From contig NC_060107.1 of NCBI RefSeq assembly GCF_021155765.1, forward strand, positions 12,696,501 through 12,760,500: a stretch of DNA of 64,000 nt. Reading direction: 5' to 3'. This DNA is from Diprion similis (Eukaryota; Arthropoda; Insecta; Hymenoptera; Diprionidae). Positions 1-13,774 of the stretch are shown in pieces. The first letter of the stretch is position 1; each line of letters starts with the position of its first letter. Both the position numbers and the translations under genes were made by a program. The notes under the pieces were generated by a model. It was not told where the DNA came from. It ran no database searches and worked only from the letters and a program-made list of their open reading frames with translations.

Positions 1-1337
1 CAGCGGTGATTTTATTTCACATGTTCACCTGCATCCTATCCAATTACCTCGAGAGATGGATTTCGGTACTTCCTACGACTCTCTAACGGAAGAGGCAATT
101 TCAACGTCTAGATTTCTGCAGACAGTTGTTCGAATTTTAAACTCATTCAAGAAAACCCGAATGATTGATTACTGCATTTCCAAGTCGTGAAAATAAGTTT
201 GGAATTATAAGTAACCTTTCACAAATCCGTTTTGAAGGGCCAATAATCATTTCCTCTGCTTCTAATTGATTATCGATCCGTTCCCTCGTCCCGACAATCT
301 ACTGTAATGAATTTTCGATTACGGAACTCATTTGGCTCAATCCTATGCAATCCATGCACCTGCAATAGGCTATGGGTATACCCATTTCATGTTATAGCCA
401 CTGCACTTTGGGTAATAGCTTTGTCGACACATTCTATTACCCCGAGACCATCGTATAAGGGACATGATAATTCACGGGGTGCGGTGGTAACCGCCAGCGA
501 AATCACATCGATAAATAAGCTGTACATATCCGAGGAATCGGCACACTCTGTACTAATTACATTTCCACGCAAGTCTCTGAAACACGGTGTTGGCCTGAAT
601 TGGAATTCCGATATCGATGTGCCGTTTGATGTTGACCATAGTTAGTAGAATAGGTGAAAAAGCCAATGCAGAGGAGACTAATTTTTGCACTACCATCGAA
701 AGAGATGAAACTTAGAGTTCAACTTCACAAGGTAACGTCGTCTCGGTTGCATTCCGTAGCTGAGGACAAACATTATACTGAAATAGTTTTGGGGGCGATG
801 TACCAACTACCACTAAAGCGCAGTTGGCACCCCTGGCTAAGTATACGGAGATATTGGGTTGGTCAAATGGTGGTAAGCGTGTCTGATTTACGTAGCAAGT
901 TGGACAAGATTCGTGATTCGTTGTAGTTGCAGCCACTGTACAGTGAAAACCGAACAAACGGTTTCTAAATTTAGAGAAGGAAGAACACGGGACAAAGTTT
1001 CCTACGGGAGTCGAGCAGCGCGTAACTCGCACTCAGAGAGAGAGAGAGAGAGAAAGAGAGAGCCTAGGAACTCTGAAATGTGGGGATTGCGGAGCTGCAC
1101 TTTGGGCGGACGCTTTTGGACGTTCCTAAATTTAGGGGGGCCCGAGGCGTTGTAGTCGAGAAAGATGGCAACCAGTCTGCCATACCGTCACGCTGACGTT
1201 AGAAACATGTGGTCCAGATACCGGCCTCGTCGTTTTTCAGCTTCAAACAACTTGCCAGGCATAGGCAGAGCAAAGCAGTGGTTAACATTTTCAGTAGATA
1301 TAGAGAGCTAGAATGGTCATCGTATTCAAACTTCAGA
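1..1337. other. Non-coding, no gene recognised
   Basis: Several frames of 60-112 codons occur (for example 307-645), but none has a recognisable domain, splice structure or codon pattern. A GA tract is at 1034-1062. Confidence 0.5.
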
Positions 1338-2133
1338 TGCTTATAAAGACCCGTTGTACACCTCGAAAACGCGGGGATGCAAAACTCCTATACCGCTTAA
1401 GCCATCAGAGTGAAACATGGGCAGTTGATGCCTTATTTTGGCAAAAAGTGGAGCGTCTTTTTATTTTTTCAAAATTTTGAATAAAATTTTACAGATTGGT
1501 TACCACCCACAGAAATTGGCCACATTTTTACAGTTGCACTGAATGGATCGACCTATCCGGTATGATGCCACTCGGCGGTGATGAAACACACATTTTGAGC
1601 CCAGTCCCATGAGATTTGATGGTGAAATGACGAAATGGCAGCTGATCTGGTTTTCGATTACGAAGTACACCGAAATCTCATTTTGGCGACATTTGTTACC
1701 GACATTACGCGCATGCCGGTAATGTATGCGTGTAATGTCGGTAAAAAATTACCGGCAGGCGTGAAAGATCGATAACAAGTGTCACCAAAATGAAATTTTG
1801 GTGTTCTTCATAATCGTAAACCAGATCAGCTGCCATTTCGTCATTTCACCATCAAATCTCATGGAACTGGGCTCAAAATGTGTGTTTCATCACCGCCGAG
1901 TGGCATCATACCGGATAGTTCGATCCATTCCATGCAACTGTGAAAATTTGATTAATTTCTGTGGGTGGTAACCAATCTGTAAATATTTTTTCCAAAATTT
2001 GAAAAAGTAAAAAGACGCTCCACTTTTAGCCAAAATAGAGCATTAACTGCCCAAGTTTCACTCTGATTGCTTGAGCGCTATAGGAGTTTTGCATCCCCGC
2101 GTTTTCGAGTTGTACAACGCGTCTTTATAAGCA
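1338..2133. mobile_element. 796-bp near-palindromic foldback element
   Basis: The left end (TGCTTATAAAGAC) and right end (GTCTTTATAAGCA) are exact reverse complements. Almost the whole interval folds on itself, with arms of about 375 bp at roughly 90 percent identity by eye. For instance, the block with CTCCTATA, AGTGAAAC, GTGGAGCGTC and GGTTACCACCCACAG on the left recurs inverted on the right. The centre (1696-1744) is a smaller palindrome built on TTACCGACATTAC. There is no coding frame, so it would be non-autonomous. No clear target-site duplication was seen. This is most consistent with a foldback-type or long-TIR miniature transposon; a local inverted duplication is the alternative. Confidence 0.8.
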
Positions 2134-3389
2134 CCTTAATATAAGAGGATCATTGTGCAAAAGCGATCCACGACTTCGTTTACTTCGATCCAGCACTTTG
2201 ATATATAATGCAGGATTTACTTCACAGCATAGGTACACAACCCAGATTCACTGTCGACATGGAAATTTTGCCATCGTAACACTGAAGGGGGTTAATATTA
2301 GTTATACGCCGCAGAGATTGGCAATGATTCGGCTTCCTGTGTAGGGGGGGCACAAAACTGTGGCAAACAAGATTGTTACACCTTTGCCAGAGCAAAGTGA
2401 TCAATTCAGGACCGAGGCTCTTAACACTGCAGTTTTTTTTTCGATCAATCATTACAACCTAAAGGCCTCTAGCGACAGTGCGATTTGAATAATTCATCGC
2501 GATCGTTCGCACCGGCGTATGAATACTGAGATTCATGCTCGCAAGCTAACGATACCCAATAAATTGATGTGAGTCCAAAAGCTGTGAGAGCGTATCGAAA
2601 TTCGTGTCTTGAATGACGGCAGTGGAGAAGACTCACCGCGAAATTCTATCCCACCCGTCAAACTGAAATCCGAAACGCGATTTGAAACCATGATGGAAGT
2701 GACGGCGATATTCTGCAGGGACTGTAAGGCGACAGATGGGCACGGCGTAAATCAAAGACAGCGTTAATGTGTCGGACAGATACCTAACCTACCAGCAGCT
2801 TATTGCGACCTCGGTGCACCGGACATGAGCTCATGGATCTCGTTCTCCCTATCGCCGGAGGTTCAATCAACACCCTGGGCGCGCGTCCTACCAGTAATGA
2901 AGCAATTAGGGAGGCAATATCCAGCGGAATTCAAGAACAGCACAGCAATTGCACCGTTTCTCAGCTAGTTGGATTCGACAATAAGTAGGTATGTACATAC
3001 ATACATGATGTGTGATACCTGCTGGAGATACAAAATGGTGATAACGTCACGAAACAATCGTAATGATATGAGTTGAATCGAATTCACGAGTAAACGTTAG
3101 AGGGATGCGATGTTTCAGGATCCGTAAAGGGTCCATTTCAAAAGAGAGTTTAAAACAAGAGGATTCTGAACTCTTGTTTGGCTGGACACGTCGGCTGAAA
3201 AATGCAAAGAAGTGGTTCTTCGTGACACGAAACCACTTTACCAGAGAGAAGTCGCCCTCTTTTGCCGAGAGCCTCGTTATCTACGAAAGAAACATGACAC
3301 ACGGTGTGTAAGTCTTGTTTAGTTAAGAGCGAGGGAGACTCTTGGAGAACGAAGAAGGGAGTTGAGACGAGTTAAATGTCATGATGGGC

Positions 3390-3426
<37 letters not shown>

Positions 3427-6400
3427 CAAAGTTCCAACTAAATTTGAAACGCGCAAGAGAATAATATACAATTAGGAAACACGGAAGGCACCGACTGAAG
3501 AACAACGGGCCGAGAAGGATCGTCATCACAAGGGGATATAAAGTGACAATTAAGCTCGGATTTCGTCAAGTCCGGTAAAAGGATTTCATCACGCACTCAA
3601 AGCGGCTAGAAACCGCCTCGCAAATGAATAACAATAATTGTATCTGCCAATTTGAATGTCCATCGATGTGTCTCTATCCTATCAGTCTAGTACCTATCAG
3701 TCTTCCAATCGTCTGATACAGAGTATATATGGAATAGGTATACATACAATGCGTGTGACTGATGCATTTGGAATGTTTTGAGATGAAGCACCTGGCCACT
3801 AAGTGACTTATTGCATATCAGCTGGGTGAATAATTGTTATCACAATGTTCTTGGATTTAATCAAGTATAAAATTGTTCAAATACTAAATACAAATGGACG
3901 ATACGAGTCCAATCGTTAACGTTGATTTGTTGCCAAGGAATTCTGATCTCGGCTTACAGTGGAATCCGTATGCGAGTGACGTTATACACTGGAAGCACCG
4001 AGGAGGAGAACCGGTGTTAAACGGCAACTTCTAATCAAGTCGACTGTGGGATATGCATACAATCTCGAGTATACGGTAAACTCTGCTGAAGTTTTGATCG
4101 AGGCAACTGCTGAACTAACGGAGCTCAAATACCTTTCAGCCGTTAATTACCCTACAGCTTTCGAAAGCCTGGTGTTAAGTTATGAATTTCGATCAATCTT
4201 GAATTTGGAGTCACTTTTTTTCTCGCTAAAAACTTGAACAAATTAAGAAGAACAAAGATTATACCTCGGATAAATTCACGCTTGGTGATGAGTTCAGCAT
4301 GTAATTTGAATTTTCAAGCAACATACAGAGAGTTATATTTGTGTGTGATTTGTAATTTAATTATTTTAATAACGTTGTATACAGCCTCAGCCAGGAAATG
4401 TCCTTGCGGAAAATTTCGATTACGAAAGTATTAAGTTGAGCTTTTAAATTGGAGTTCAACTCGAGACGCCGTGGCGGAAAAAAATTATTCCGCACAATTT
4501 CCAGATAGCTTGGAAATACGCACAGAGATATATTGTGTAATTTTCGAGGCACGAACGATGTTGAAGGATTGTTGAAACTTATTAGAATCAAAACGGGAGA
4601 AAGAATGGATTGCACGCGTTAAAGCCACCTTGAGAGAACTTTGACCTGAGCGTAAACAGCGCTGAACCGAAGACAAAGGAATAAAAAGAATAACGAGAAA
4701 AACCGTAGATACGGAAAGCGATATTCCAACTTTTATATTGAGTCAGAATATCTAGAATTTTATTAATTTCATGCAGACAAACAGTTGCCAAAGTTGTCAT
4801 AGTCGTGGGTTGGTCGCAAATGTCAAAAAATTTTTGCTACTCTCGTATATTGCCGGCGTTAAAAAACTCTACTGAAGGATCAGGGTCAGAACACCCTGAC
4901 TTGTTACGGTAAGAAACATTTCTTTCCCAACCATACGCGGTGTTGAAAATGGGAAGTTAGTTTGTCATTCATTCTCTACGAACTGTTTTTCCGTTGGGAA
5001 AACCTTGTGATCATCGACGAGGGTGACGAAAATGATGGAGGCAAAAATTTTTGAAATCCTTAAACCGCACGACTCTGAACAAATTTAATTGATCAACATG
5101 CGAATGTAATGGAGGTATCATAACCTCAATAACCACTCATCTACCTTTCAGCGTTTGTAATTTATGGTGATAATTCAAAGCAAGGACGTTGTAAAATTTT
5201 CTGGGTTTTCGGTCAGATATAATTGCCTGACTGCGGTTTGTTTAGGAGAGGCTTAAGAACCCTTTTTCTGTCCGTCTGACTACCGACTGCGTCTCTTTCT
5301 CTCGGGGTGTTTTCCTGAATTACCCCAGTAAGTTGCTCTAATTGCTTCGGTGTCCCATGTTTGGGTTATTCACGACTTTCCCCTTTTCTTTCAGACAAAT
5401 ACATGGTAGGGTCTCGGCAGTAAAGTTCCTGCAGGATACACTACCACCTTCTCTGGCTTCTACGCACCCCAACAACCCAGCCGAGAATTATTCAGAAAAA
5501 TTAAAGGAGTTCTCGACGGTGAAAACCATAGAGACAAGGTCGTCGATTTTCGCTTGAAATAGAGGCGGGCAGGTAGGAGTGCGGAAGGTCAGGTATTAGT
5601 GGGCGATAGCTACGAGTCTAGGCGCGATGAGCAACTTGTTTAACGTCTGAACCGTTTTACAATTAGTAACTTTCCATTAGCTACATAACTGCGCGTGCAA
5701 AGAGTCCTTTGCCGCAGAATTTCAATTTGGAAGATGTTACATCCAACATCAGTATCACAACTGGTCACATGTTACGAAGAATTTCAAAGACCACTTTCTC
5801 TTGGAAGTCACAGTTGGAGTGTTGATGAGCGCAGTGTGGAAACTTGTTGGGTTTCCGAAAGGTTCGAACACCTGTCCATCACACGATGGATACCTAATTA
5901 ATAAAACTGAACCATACACTACGGATAATAAAGCTCTGTAGGCAAGGAACTTGACGTCACGCACGTGTGTCGTAGACGTAGCGTGAGTAATGTATATACA
6001 TAAGTCGGAGTGAACGAACGCAATTACAAATTAGTTCTATCACGGTATATGGAAATGGCAAGTACGAGGTGAATACTTCGTACCTTCCTACCTTCTAGCT
6101 AGCGGAAGAGAAAATTTCGCTGAGTTTGGTCTCGTTTTAAAGTTGTTGATGATTATCCACGCGAGGCGGCATGTGAATCGTGCATAGTAAGCTGTTCGTT
6201 ACAGAGGAACTATAACTAGGAAAATATAATAATCCATGACTTAAGCCGCGCAACCTTCACACTTCTTATTAAGAAATTAGCGGTCTAACAATCGCGGTTT
6301 ACAGACTGACCGGTTTGTGATCTCACCACAACATCATTCCAGATTGAATATAATGTCATTTTAAAAAATCACGTTGAAAGTATTCCATAAGGTTACTTGT

Positions 6401-7780
6401 GAGTCACTGCAAACCCATTAATGAACATTATTGTAAATGTGATTGAGTTGCCGCGATTGCCATTATTATTGAAAGCCGTTCGATAGATTATCAAAACTAA
6501 TCATCGGTAGATAAGCTTGTATAATTACCAAAGACGTAATCCACATATTACAAATGTTTTGGATATAAATCACCTGCTCAAGTACACACAATTGTAGATA
6601 CGTTTTAATCGTTAGCGATTGATGTGTCCATGACTGAAGTCTCCTTAACGACGACAATACGACATGCAAACGTTCAAGAAAGATGAAATCTGTGTACGAA
6701 AAACTGCCAACGAGCAAATGACCAACAACATTACGACCATACTTTGAAAAAGAGCTTTTATTTTCTGTCTCGATATTGTCGTCGGCCAAGAAGTGCAAGT
6801 GCAGGTCTGAAATTAACCGTCAAATTTCAGATCCAGAGTCTTGTCGTAGCATTAAAAACAAGTAGCCAAAAGCTGATAACATCCCAGACATCCACCGACG
6901 ATGCACACTTAGCGATGTGATAATCGGCCTCTAGTCGAATGAATATAACCGTAAACCTGCATCACTTACAATTTCACTTTTCTTCTTTGGAACCGAACGT
7001 CACACCGCAGATAAGATAAGCACTCTATACGATCGGTGAAGGCTCGATCGTTGAACGACACTGAGAAGAGAATCACCTCAAAAGTCAAGCGTATAGTTTA
7101 CTGGGAAATTTCCTCGACGAAATAAAGAATAATGAGAAAGAAGGCGATGTCGTAGCCGAGAAGGAGGAAACTCGAATAGGAGTTCCGTCTCCTTGCCCAA
7201 CCGTCTGCCTGACTGAAAGCCTCGCGTCCGGACGGCGTGGCGTGTGCGCACCGACTGTTAACTAGCCCAGCCCGTCGGATCCTCATCCTCTCTCCTTCGC
7301 TTAGCTCTCTCCTCGTGAGGATATTCTGCTGCTTATGTCTGCCCGTATAAGCACATACACATTCAATTTTATTTATACCCGTTTTACATGAGGTATTGGC
7401 ACGAGTCTAACGAGCAGTTGTGCCGAATCGCATTATGGTTGTCAGCTCGTTATTATACACCAGATACTACTGAGACAATCCCTAATTGAGGTACGACTGT
7501 TTTTTTATTCGATCAAGTTTTTCTTTTTTTTTGTCCAACGTTTATTCCTACGTTTTTCTATCATTATCCCATCATAATTCTTCTTCTTTTCTATCTGTTA
7601 TTGAAATCGGTCCTGGTATAATGTATGTATATACCTACTTCCAAATTTTTGCATAAAAGTAAAGACATTCATTTGATCGAGGATATCTCGGTCTAAAAGC
7701 AATTTTTCGCTAAATGTTTCTGAGGCGTGACGCCATTCCACTGCTGATTCATCAATTATTCTCACTTCCCTTCACACTCT

Positions 7781-7823
<43 letters not shown>

Positions 7824-9471
7824 CTCTTCTAGCGTCTTGTTCCCTCCGTCTAACAATGCGCCATACACGTCTTTACGGTGTGGATAAACCAAGCCTCCTA
7901 CACTGAGCCAGATAAACTAAATACAAGATACAAAATCTCTCGAGTCTTGTCATATCGAGTGGCTAAAAATAGCACAGTAATGGCTGAAAAGAATTGTGTA
8001 GGCGATGATCAATGTCACCACTATTATCAGCCAGCTACCTGCAGCTAACTTCAGGGGACCAAGATAATCCCAAGTGACAATGTGCAAGGATATTTATGGG
8101 CCTGACTGTCCTTTGCGGCAACAAAACTGAGCCGACATTATGTTGGAAACACGTGTGCGTTGAACTGTGCACAACATTCCTTCACCATGCCGACGTGTGG
8201 GCGTCGAGAAGTCGAGTCTAGAGGTTAGTTTTGAACTCTCGGAATATCATCGGGTCAAAGGGGACAGACGATGATGAGCATAAAACTCGCTTCAGCTGAA
8301 TTTCTCGGACTTCCGATAAAATCTAGTTTCTGGAGTTTCTTCCCAGATTCCGAAAATACACGTAACCGAGGATTCAGTTCTCAAAAAAGCTCAGAGGTTG
8401 TCCATAAACTATACGTTACCAGTTTCAGGAGGGAGGGATAAAAAAGGTAACAATTGGAAATGTAGTTTATGGACGGGCCATTAGCAGAACGTAAAAACGA
8501 AGCGATACCTTCATCATATATACGTTAATGCCTGTAAGTGATGATTGGGCACGAGTTGATTTGGTTTCGAGATTGGATGTTCTATGATTGGCTTTCCAAT
8601 TGATCCTCCGTGAGTTGAAGGAATCTGGTAGCTCGTATAATCCTTGAGAACGCAACTGAAGAGACAAATCCATGAAGATTAGACAAGAGGACCGAACTCC
8701 ATGTAAAGAAATATATGCTTAAAATAAGATGGCGCTAGTGTTCCGTGAACACAGAAGACAGTGGAGGGAGTATAATGCGGCAGTTTGAATGTAAAACTTT
8801 CTACCAACCACATTGCAAGATCATCGATTGGTCGATCTTGAGCATACCTGTAACCAATGACACATTGGGTTAGGTTTCCTTGTATAGTCTGTATGGATCA
8901 AACTTTGACACGAGTTTCTTAATAGTGAACCATCGATATCTAAAAACCATGCTACATCCTATAAGCGCGTTTTTTTTCTCGACGGGACTTTTTACCGCCA
9001 TTGAAGAAAAGCGTTGAGTTAGTGTTGTGTGGGAATGTCAGTGACTGTGGCAGCTAGAGGGAATAACGGACGGAACGGCGCCAGACGATGGGTGTTGGGT
9101 GTTGGGTATCAACTGCGTAAACTCTCGTCCATGGTTTCGAGCACGTGAGCACATAAATATATACATACACACATTGTGCGCGCGTTTTCACTCAAGGAAA
9201 GTGTATAAAAGGTGTGTATATACATATGTGCGTCATTTCACTCGGTGAAACAAAAAATTTATCACCCTTTTTACGCATTCCGATGGTACAGCCGAATTAC
9301 CAGTTTGGGTCACGAATGCTGCGCAGAAAAAAACGGAGAGCCTGCGTTATGAGAGGTTTCATTTCCAACCGGGTCAAACCAGGGCAGAGATTGTCAACTA
9401 AAATGATGAATTTTGCCCGTTTTGGTCAGATGTTTCATATTTGTAAACACTGAGACGTAGGCAGAAAATGA
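2134..9471. other. Non-coding, no gene recognised
   Basis: AT-rich sequence with GA/CT tracts. A somewhat GC-rich patch at 7100-7300 follows a GATAAGATAAG site (7010-7020) and could be regulatory. I found no supportable exon. Confidence 0.5.
7784..7820. repeat. CT microsatellite
   Basis: Uninterrupted CT dinucleotides. GA tracts of the same kind lie at 1034-1062 and 3390-3426. Confidence 0.95.
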
Positions 9472-9674
9472 GATTGAAGTTAGTAACGTTATTGTAACGA
9501 AACATGTCAAAGTAAAGACTTATTGTTGTTTCGCAATTTTAGGATTATCTAAAATTCCGTAAACCTTAGCGAAGTGTAAAAACTTAAGTCTTTCGAAGTC
9601 ATTACAAAACTGTTCAAAAACAGTGATTTTCTCCCGAACGTGTCATTACGTTAACGTTACTAACGTCAACCTCG
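9472..9674 (+). mobile_element. GTTAGTAACGTTA-ended MITE, copy A
   Basis: The left end reads TTGAAGTTAGTAACGTTATT and the right end reads TTAACGTTACTAACGTCAAC, forming terminal inverted repeats about 200 bp apart. The core holds the family's ATTCCGTAAACC and CGAAGTCATTAC blocks. No coding frame. Confidence 0.75.
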
Positions 9675-10718
9675 CTGCAGAAAGAGATTAAGTTAGTGAT
9701 TTACGGATATTTCAGCAAAAGAAAGGGAAAAAAAAAAAAACAAGTTTGGGGAAAAACCATTCGAAGAATTAGTTGAATTTGCTTGAAGCTCACAACCATT
9801 GATTATATCCCAAGTAAAACTTCATGCAGTACTTCTATGGATACAATATAGGTAGATATACCTCCATGAAGTTGGCATGAATTTCTATACACACGCTGAA
9901 TGGGTATCAGAAATTTTCTCAATTTAAGATAAAATATTCTATGAGATCTAGCTTCTACGATTCAGCAAAGTTTGAGAATCCCCGGAATTCTATGGTATGG
10001 CGTATATCTATAGCTAACCGCATTTATAGCAGCCATAACGGTATATTTGACCAGAAGTCCGTGCACCGTTCGTAATTGATCCATCAATTTATTTATACGG
10101 GTTGAATTCTTTGCCATAAAGAGAAAATATACCCGAGATGAAAGTTTTAATCGAAAAAGTTTTGCCAATTGTTTTAGGCATTACCAAACTATAGCTTGCT
10201 TGCTTGTCACCTGAACACCACGAATGATAATATTTTTTTATTACAATTTTATTATATTATTGGGTAATGTAAGAAAAGTATTGGTTTCAGTAGAAGATAA
10301 ATTTTTTTAATTGCAACGAATCTTTACGTTTTCGAACCTCCAGAATCCAAAACACACGTTTTTAGAAAAATGTCGGTCTGACTTTCGGTCTGTCCGATAA
10401 ACTCCAGCGATGATTTTGGAAACGGCTCGATAAAAAAAAATCTAAAACTTACATGATTTCACAATCAAATGATGGGTATAAAAGATTTGAATGTGCCGTT
10501 TAATTTGAACTTCTGGTTCTACCGGAAATAAGTCGATTTGCAATATTTTCACGATAATCATACACATTTTTTTTTTTTTTTTAATATGTAAATCTTTTGT
10601 TCTACAGAATTTTTTTTTCCAAAACTATTTCTTAGCTATGGCTACCAAGTCCTATCAGTTTCAGATTTTTCACTCAGCCGTTTTCGACCGTGATAAATAA
10701 AATATAGTCATATTTTAA

Positions 10719-10803
10719 AAGGCCAATTTCTAGAAAGTCATTCTAAAATTGTGCAGTAATGACTTGTTTCCTGATGTTTCGTTACGTTAACGTTACGTCG
10801 CCA
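10719..10803 (+). mobile_element. GTTAGTAACGTTA-ended MITE, copy B (right-half fragment)
   Basis: Only the right half is recognisable: a GAAAGTCATTCTAAAATTG block, then GTTTCGTTACGTTAACGTTAC. The left terminus is missing. Confidence 0.55.
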
Positions 10804-11413
10804 TTGTGTGAATTTTTCCTATTCTTTCTTTTCCAAGGGTTAAACTATAGCGACATTTTTAATACTTACAAATTTGTAAAATTTTTTTGTTTCAGACTAC
10901 TGTAAGGGTTTAAAGTACGTCGACCAGGATGCACCCTTTTTTTTTTTGCAGCCCCAACTTCACCAGCCTATAACTCTACCAATTCATGATTTTTTTTTTT
11001 TTTGCTCAGAATGTCAATAAATATTATATAAAAAAATGGATCGTAAAAATGTTTTTTCTTTTTTTTTTTTATCCTTTTTTTTAGCCTCTGAACCAGAATA
11101 CCCCCTTAATTGTAAGTCTGACCGTATCATTTCGAATACTGACAACGAATTAAATAAGAAACATCCATATTCTCGTCCCATGTGCATGTAACCTATTTTT
11201 TAACAAAAAACTGTACGATGTGAACCATACATACAGAACGCGCTCAGAGCACAATACAACGTGATTAAGCAAATGGCGGCAATTACCATCGGGAACGGTC
11301 TTTGCATCAACCTCGGCCGTAGGTAATGGTGGAATTGAAATTGATCAGCTTACCTGCAACAAAAATATAAACAACCGTGCTCAGAGCTATAGGATAAATA
11401 AATATGGATATTA

Positions 11414-12007
11414 GGGTGGCGCAAAAAAAACCGAATATTTTTTTTTTTTTGAGTCTCGTGTGACAAAATGTTAGTTTTTGATGTTTCAAGAGCTCACTCC
11501 GAAGGAAAGCTCAAAAAAAAATTTTAAGAGGTCGCTCCACATTTTTTAAAACGTCGGAAATCGTCAAAAATAGAATTTAAAAAAAAAAAACAATTTCTCG
11601 TTACGGTATAATTTTATAGACAAAAAAAAAAAATAAGTTTCCGAAAGTTTTAGTTAAAAATTTGAATTTTGAAAGGTAGCTCATAATTTTTTGGTGCATT
11701 TCTTTAGATCTTTTCGAATGACCTTTTAGTATTCATATTAAAATTTCATAAATTTTTTTTCTTCAATTTAGTAAGAAAGAATCGTTAACAATACACCAAG
11801 ACGTGAATTAAAAATCAAACAAAATACAGAAAATATAATTTTTTTAATTTAATTTTGAGACGATTTTTGACATTTAAAAAAATTTGGAGCGACCTCTTAA
11901 AATTTTTTTTTTTTTAGCTGTCCTTTGAAGTGGGCTCTTAAAACATCAAAAACTAACATTTTGTCACACAAGACTCAAAAAAAAAAGTCGGTTTCTTTGC
12001 GCCACCC
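11414..12007 (+). mobile_element. MITE with GGGTGGCGC termini, full-length copy
   Basis: The element starts GGGTGGCGCAAA and ends TTTGCGCCACCC, flanked on both sides by TA (11412-11413 and 12008-12009), as for Tc1/mariner-type target duplication. Long inverted arms continue inward for well over 100 bp (GACAAAATGTTAGTTTTTGA on the left, its complement on the right, then GGTCGCTCC against GGAGCGACC). The interior is AT-rich with poly-A/T tracts and no coding frame. Superfamily assignment rests only on the TA flanks. Confidence 0.8.
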
Positions 12008-13661
12008 TAATGTATAATATGTGAAACCAACTAACGTCTGACGCTCACCATTTTTACACGTTATTGAAAAGCATATAATTTTCGGGGATTTGAAAGGATC
12101 GGATGGATCGTAGTTATGATTGGTAAATCATTAAGCCAAGACGAATGTAACGGGGTTAAATGATATTAACTTGGCGTTGGCATGAGGCAAATATAAACGC
12201 TGATCCGATGATCTAGACGCGTTAATTCACCCCGTGACAGAAACTGTATTGCGATGACGTCACGTCTGCTTTTCGTGACTCAGTGAATCACGCGGTTGTC
12301 TATCATCTCCCTTCCTTTTTGCAATAAAATTCCAAATCAGTAATATAAATAAGAGAGCAAGTCACGCAGCTGAAACCGTTCTCGACGATAACTCAGAGCA
12401 ACGAGCGTCATACACCTTAATTTCAAAAACATCGGTACATGGTATTATAAATTACAAGTACAGAAAAAAGACAAAGTCTTGCTGGGTTGTGTGAGTCAGT
12501 ATTGATCGGACTCCTCGCTACAGTGAACACCGTCGAAAAAGTTTGATTCATGGTATTTTTGAAAAAAAAAATCTACTCCACCATATTTGTCAGCGTGGTA
12601 GGTGGTTGAGAAGAATTTTTAAATGGAGCATTAAAAAAAATTTTGTCTAGTCTTCAAGCCTCACTGTTTGCTATTTTTGAATTGATTTTTTCTGTGAAAG
12701 TCTTGAATTTAGATAATATCGATGATTCCTTTCCAAAACCTGGCGATTTGTAAAGCATACTTTTGAGAAAATAATTTTTATAAATTTTTTATGAAAAAGA
12801 CTTGTCTAAATTTTATGAAATACCACAAATCTTTACGGGATATGTAGAGGAAAAAATGTCCAAAAGATTTCGACATTGCAAAAAATTAGCTGCAACTTTG
12901 ATGACAAGTGTTGAAAACGACAATTAACCCAACACTTTCAATTATCACTTGATTACTCGTGTAATCTTGAAGTCAAAACAAAGCAAACTTCGCGTAGGTC
13001 GACGACGAGTTTAAATCGTCTTTCCCTTAACACGCCATGTTGCACATTTGTCAACGGCAATCGGAAGGGCGTCATTAACGTTTTAACGAACTTAGTAGTT
13101 CGTGCATACATAGGGGATGGTCGAGGGGTTTCCACGTCAACGCGACATGAGGTTGGAATCATTTCCCTGCAGTCTTGTTGAACGCCTGCACCAGAGGACG
13201 GTCTATACCACGCGAGACAAGCTACCGGGGTACGAAAAAAGCTATCCCTGCAATGATAATTACTCGTTGGAGGTAATTAGTGCCGTCGACGAGAACGTGC
13301 TAAAGAGGCGTGTCGACGGCGGTTGTGCTTCAAGACTAGACGCGAGATGCTGCTGCTGACGACGACGACGACATGAGAGGCAAGAGAGGGTTCTTTTCCA
13401 GCGTCATTTCCTTCTTATTTTCTAATATTCTTCCTGTCTTAGCCTCTTTCCTGCCACAGAAGCATCGGTTCTTGTCACCGACAGCTTGCCGCAGCACCTC
13501 AGTAACCAACCTCAAGCGCATGGCTGCATTCGCCTTTTGCATCTTGCTGTAGGTACCTACCGGAATTAATTCCGCATCGTTAAACTTCTTCCAAACGTCC
13601 CGGTCCAATTGGATTATAAATAATCGTTGGTGCCCCGATGCTTAGGGAAATGTTATACAGG

Positions 13662-13774
13662 GTGAGTCAATTGAAACGGCGAGAGTGGGAGGGACTTAGT
13701 TTATGAATTAGACTGTATCCCTCAGCCAATCAGGAGTGAGTCAATTGGAACTCCGAGAATGGGAGGAGCTCAGT
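13662..13774 (+). repeat. Two diverged direct repeats of about 39 bp
   Basis: 13662-13700 (GTGAGTCAATTGAAAC, GAGAGTGGGAGGGA) recurs at 13736-13774 (GTGAGTCAATTGGAAC, GAGAATGGGAGGAG), 74 bp apart. An ACAGGGTGAGTCAA start resembles many insect transposon ends, but no inverted partner was found. Confidence 0.6.

Noticed and set aside
13336..13608. 90-codon minus-strand frame with a charged, helical-looking sequence
   Set aside because: Looks protein-like, but starts at a non-ATG codon, ends in a repeat-derived Ser/Ala tract, and has no clear splice acceptor or family.
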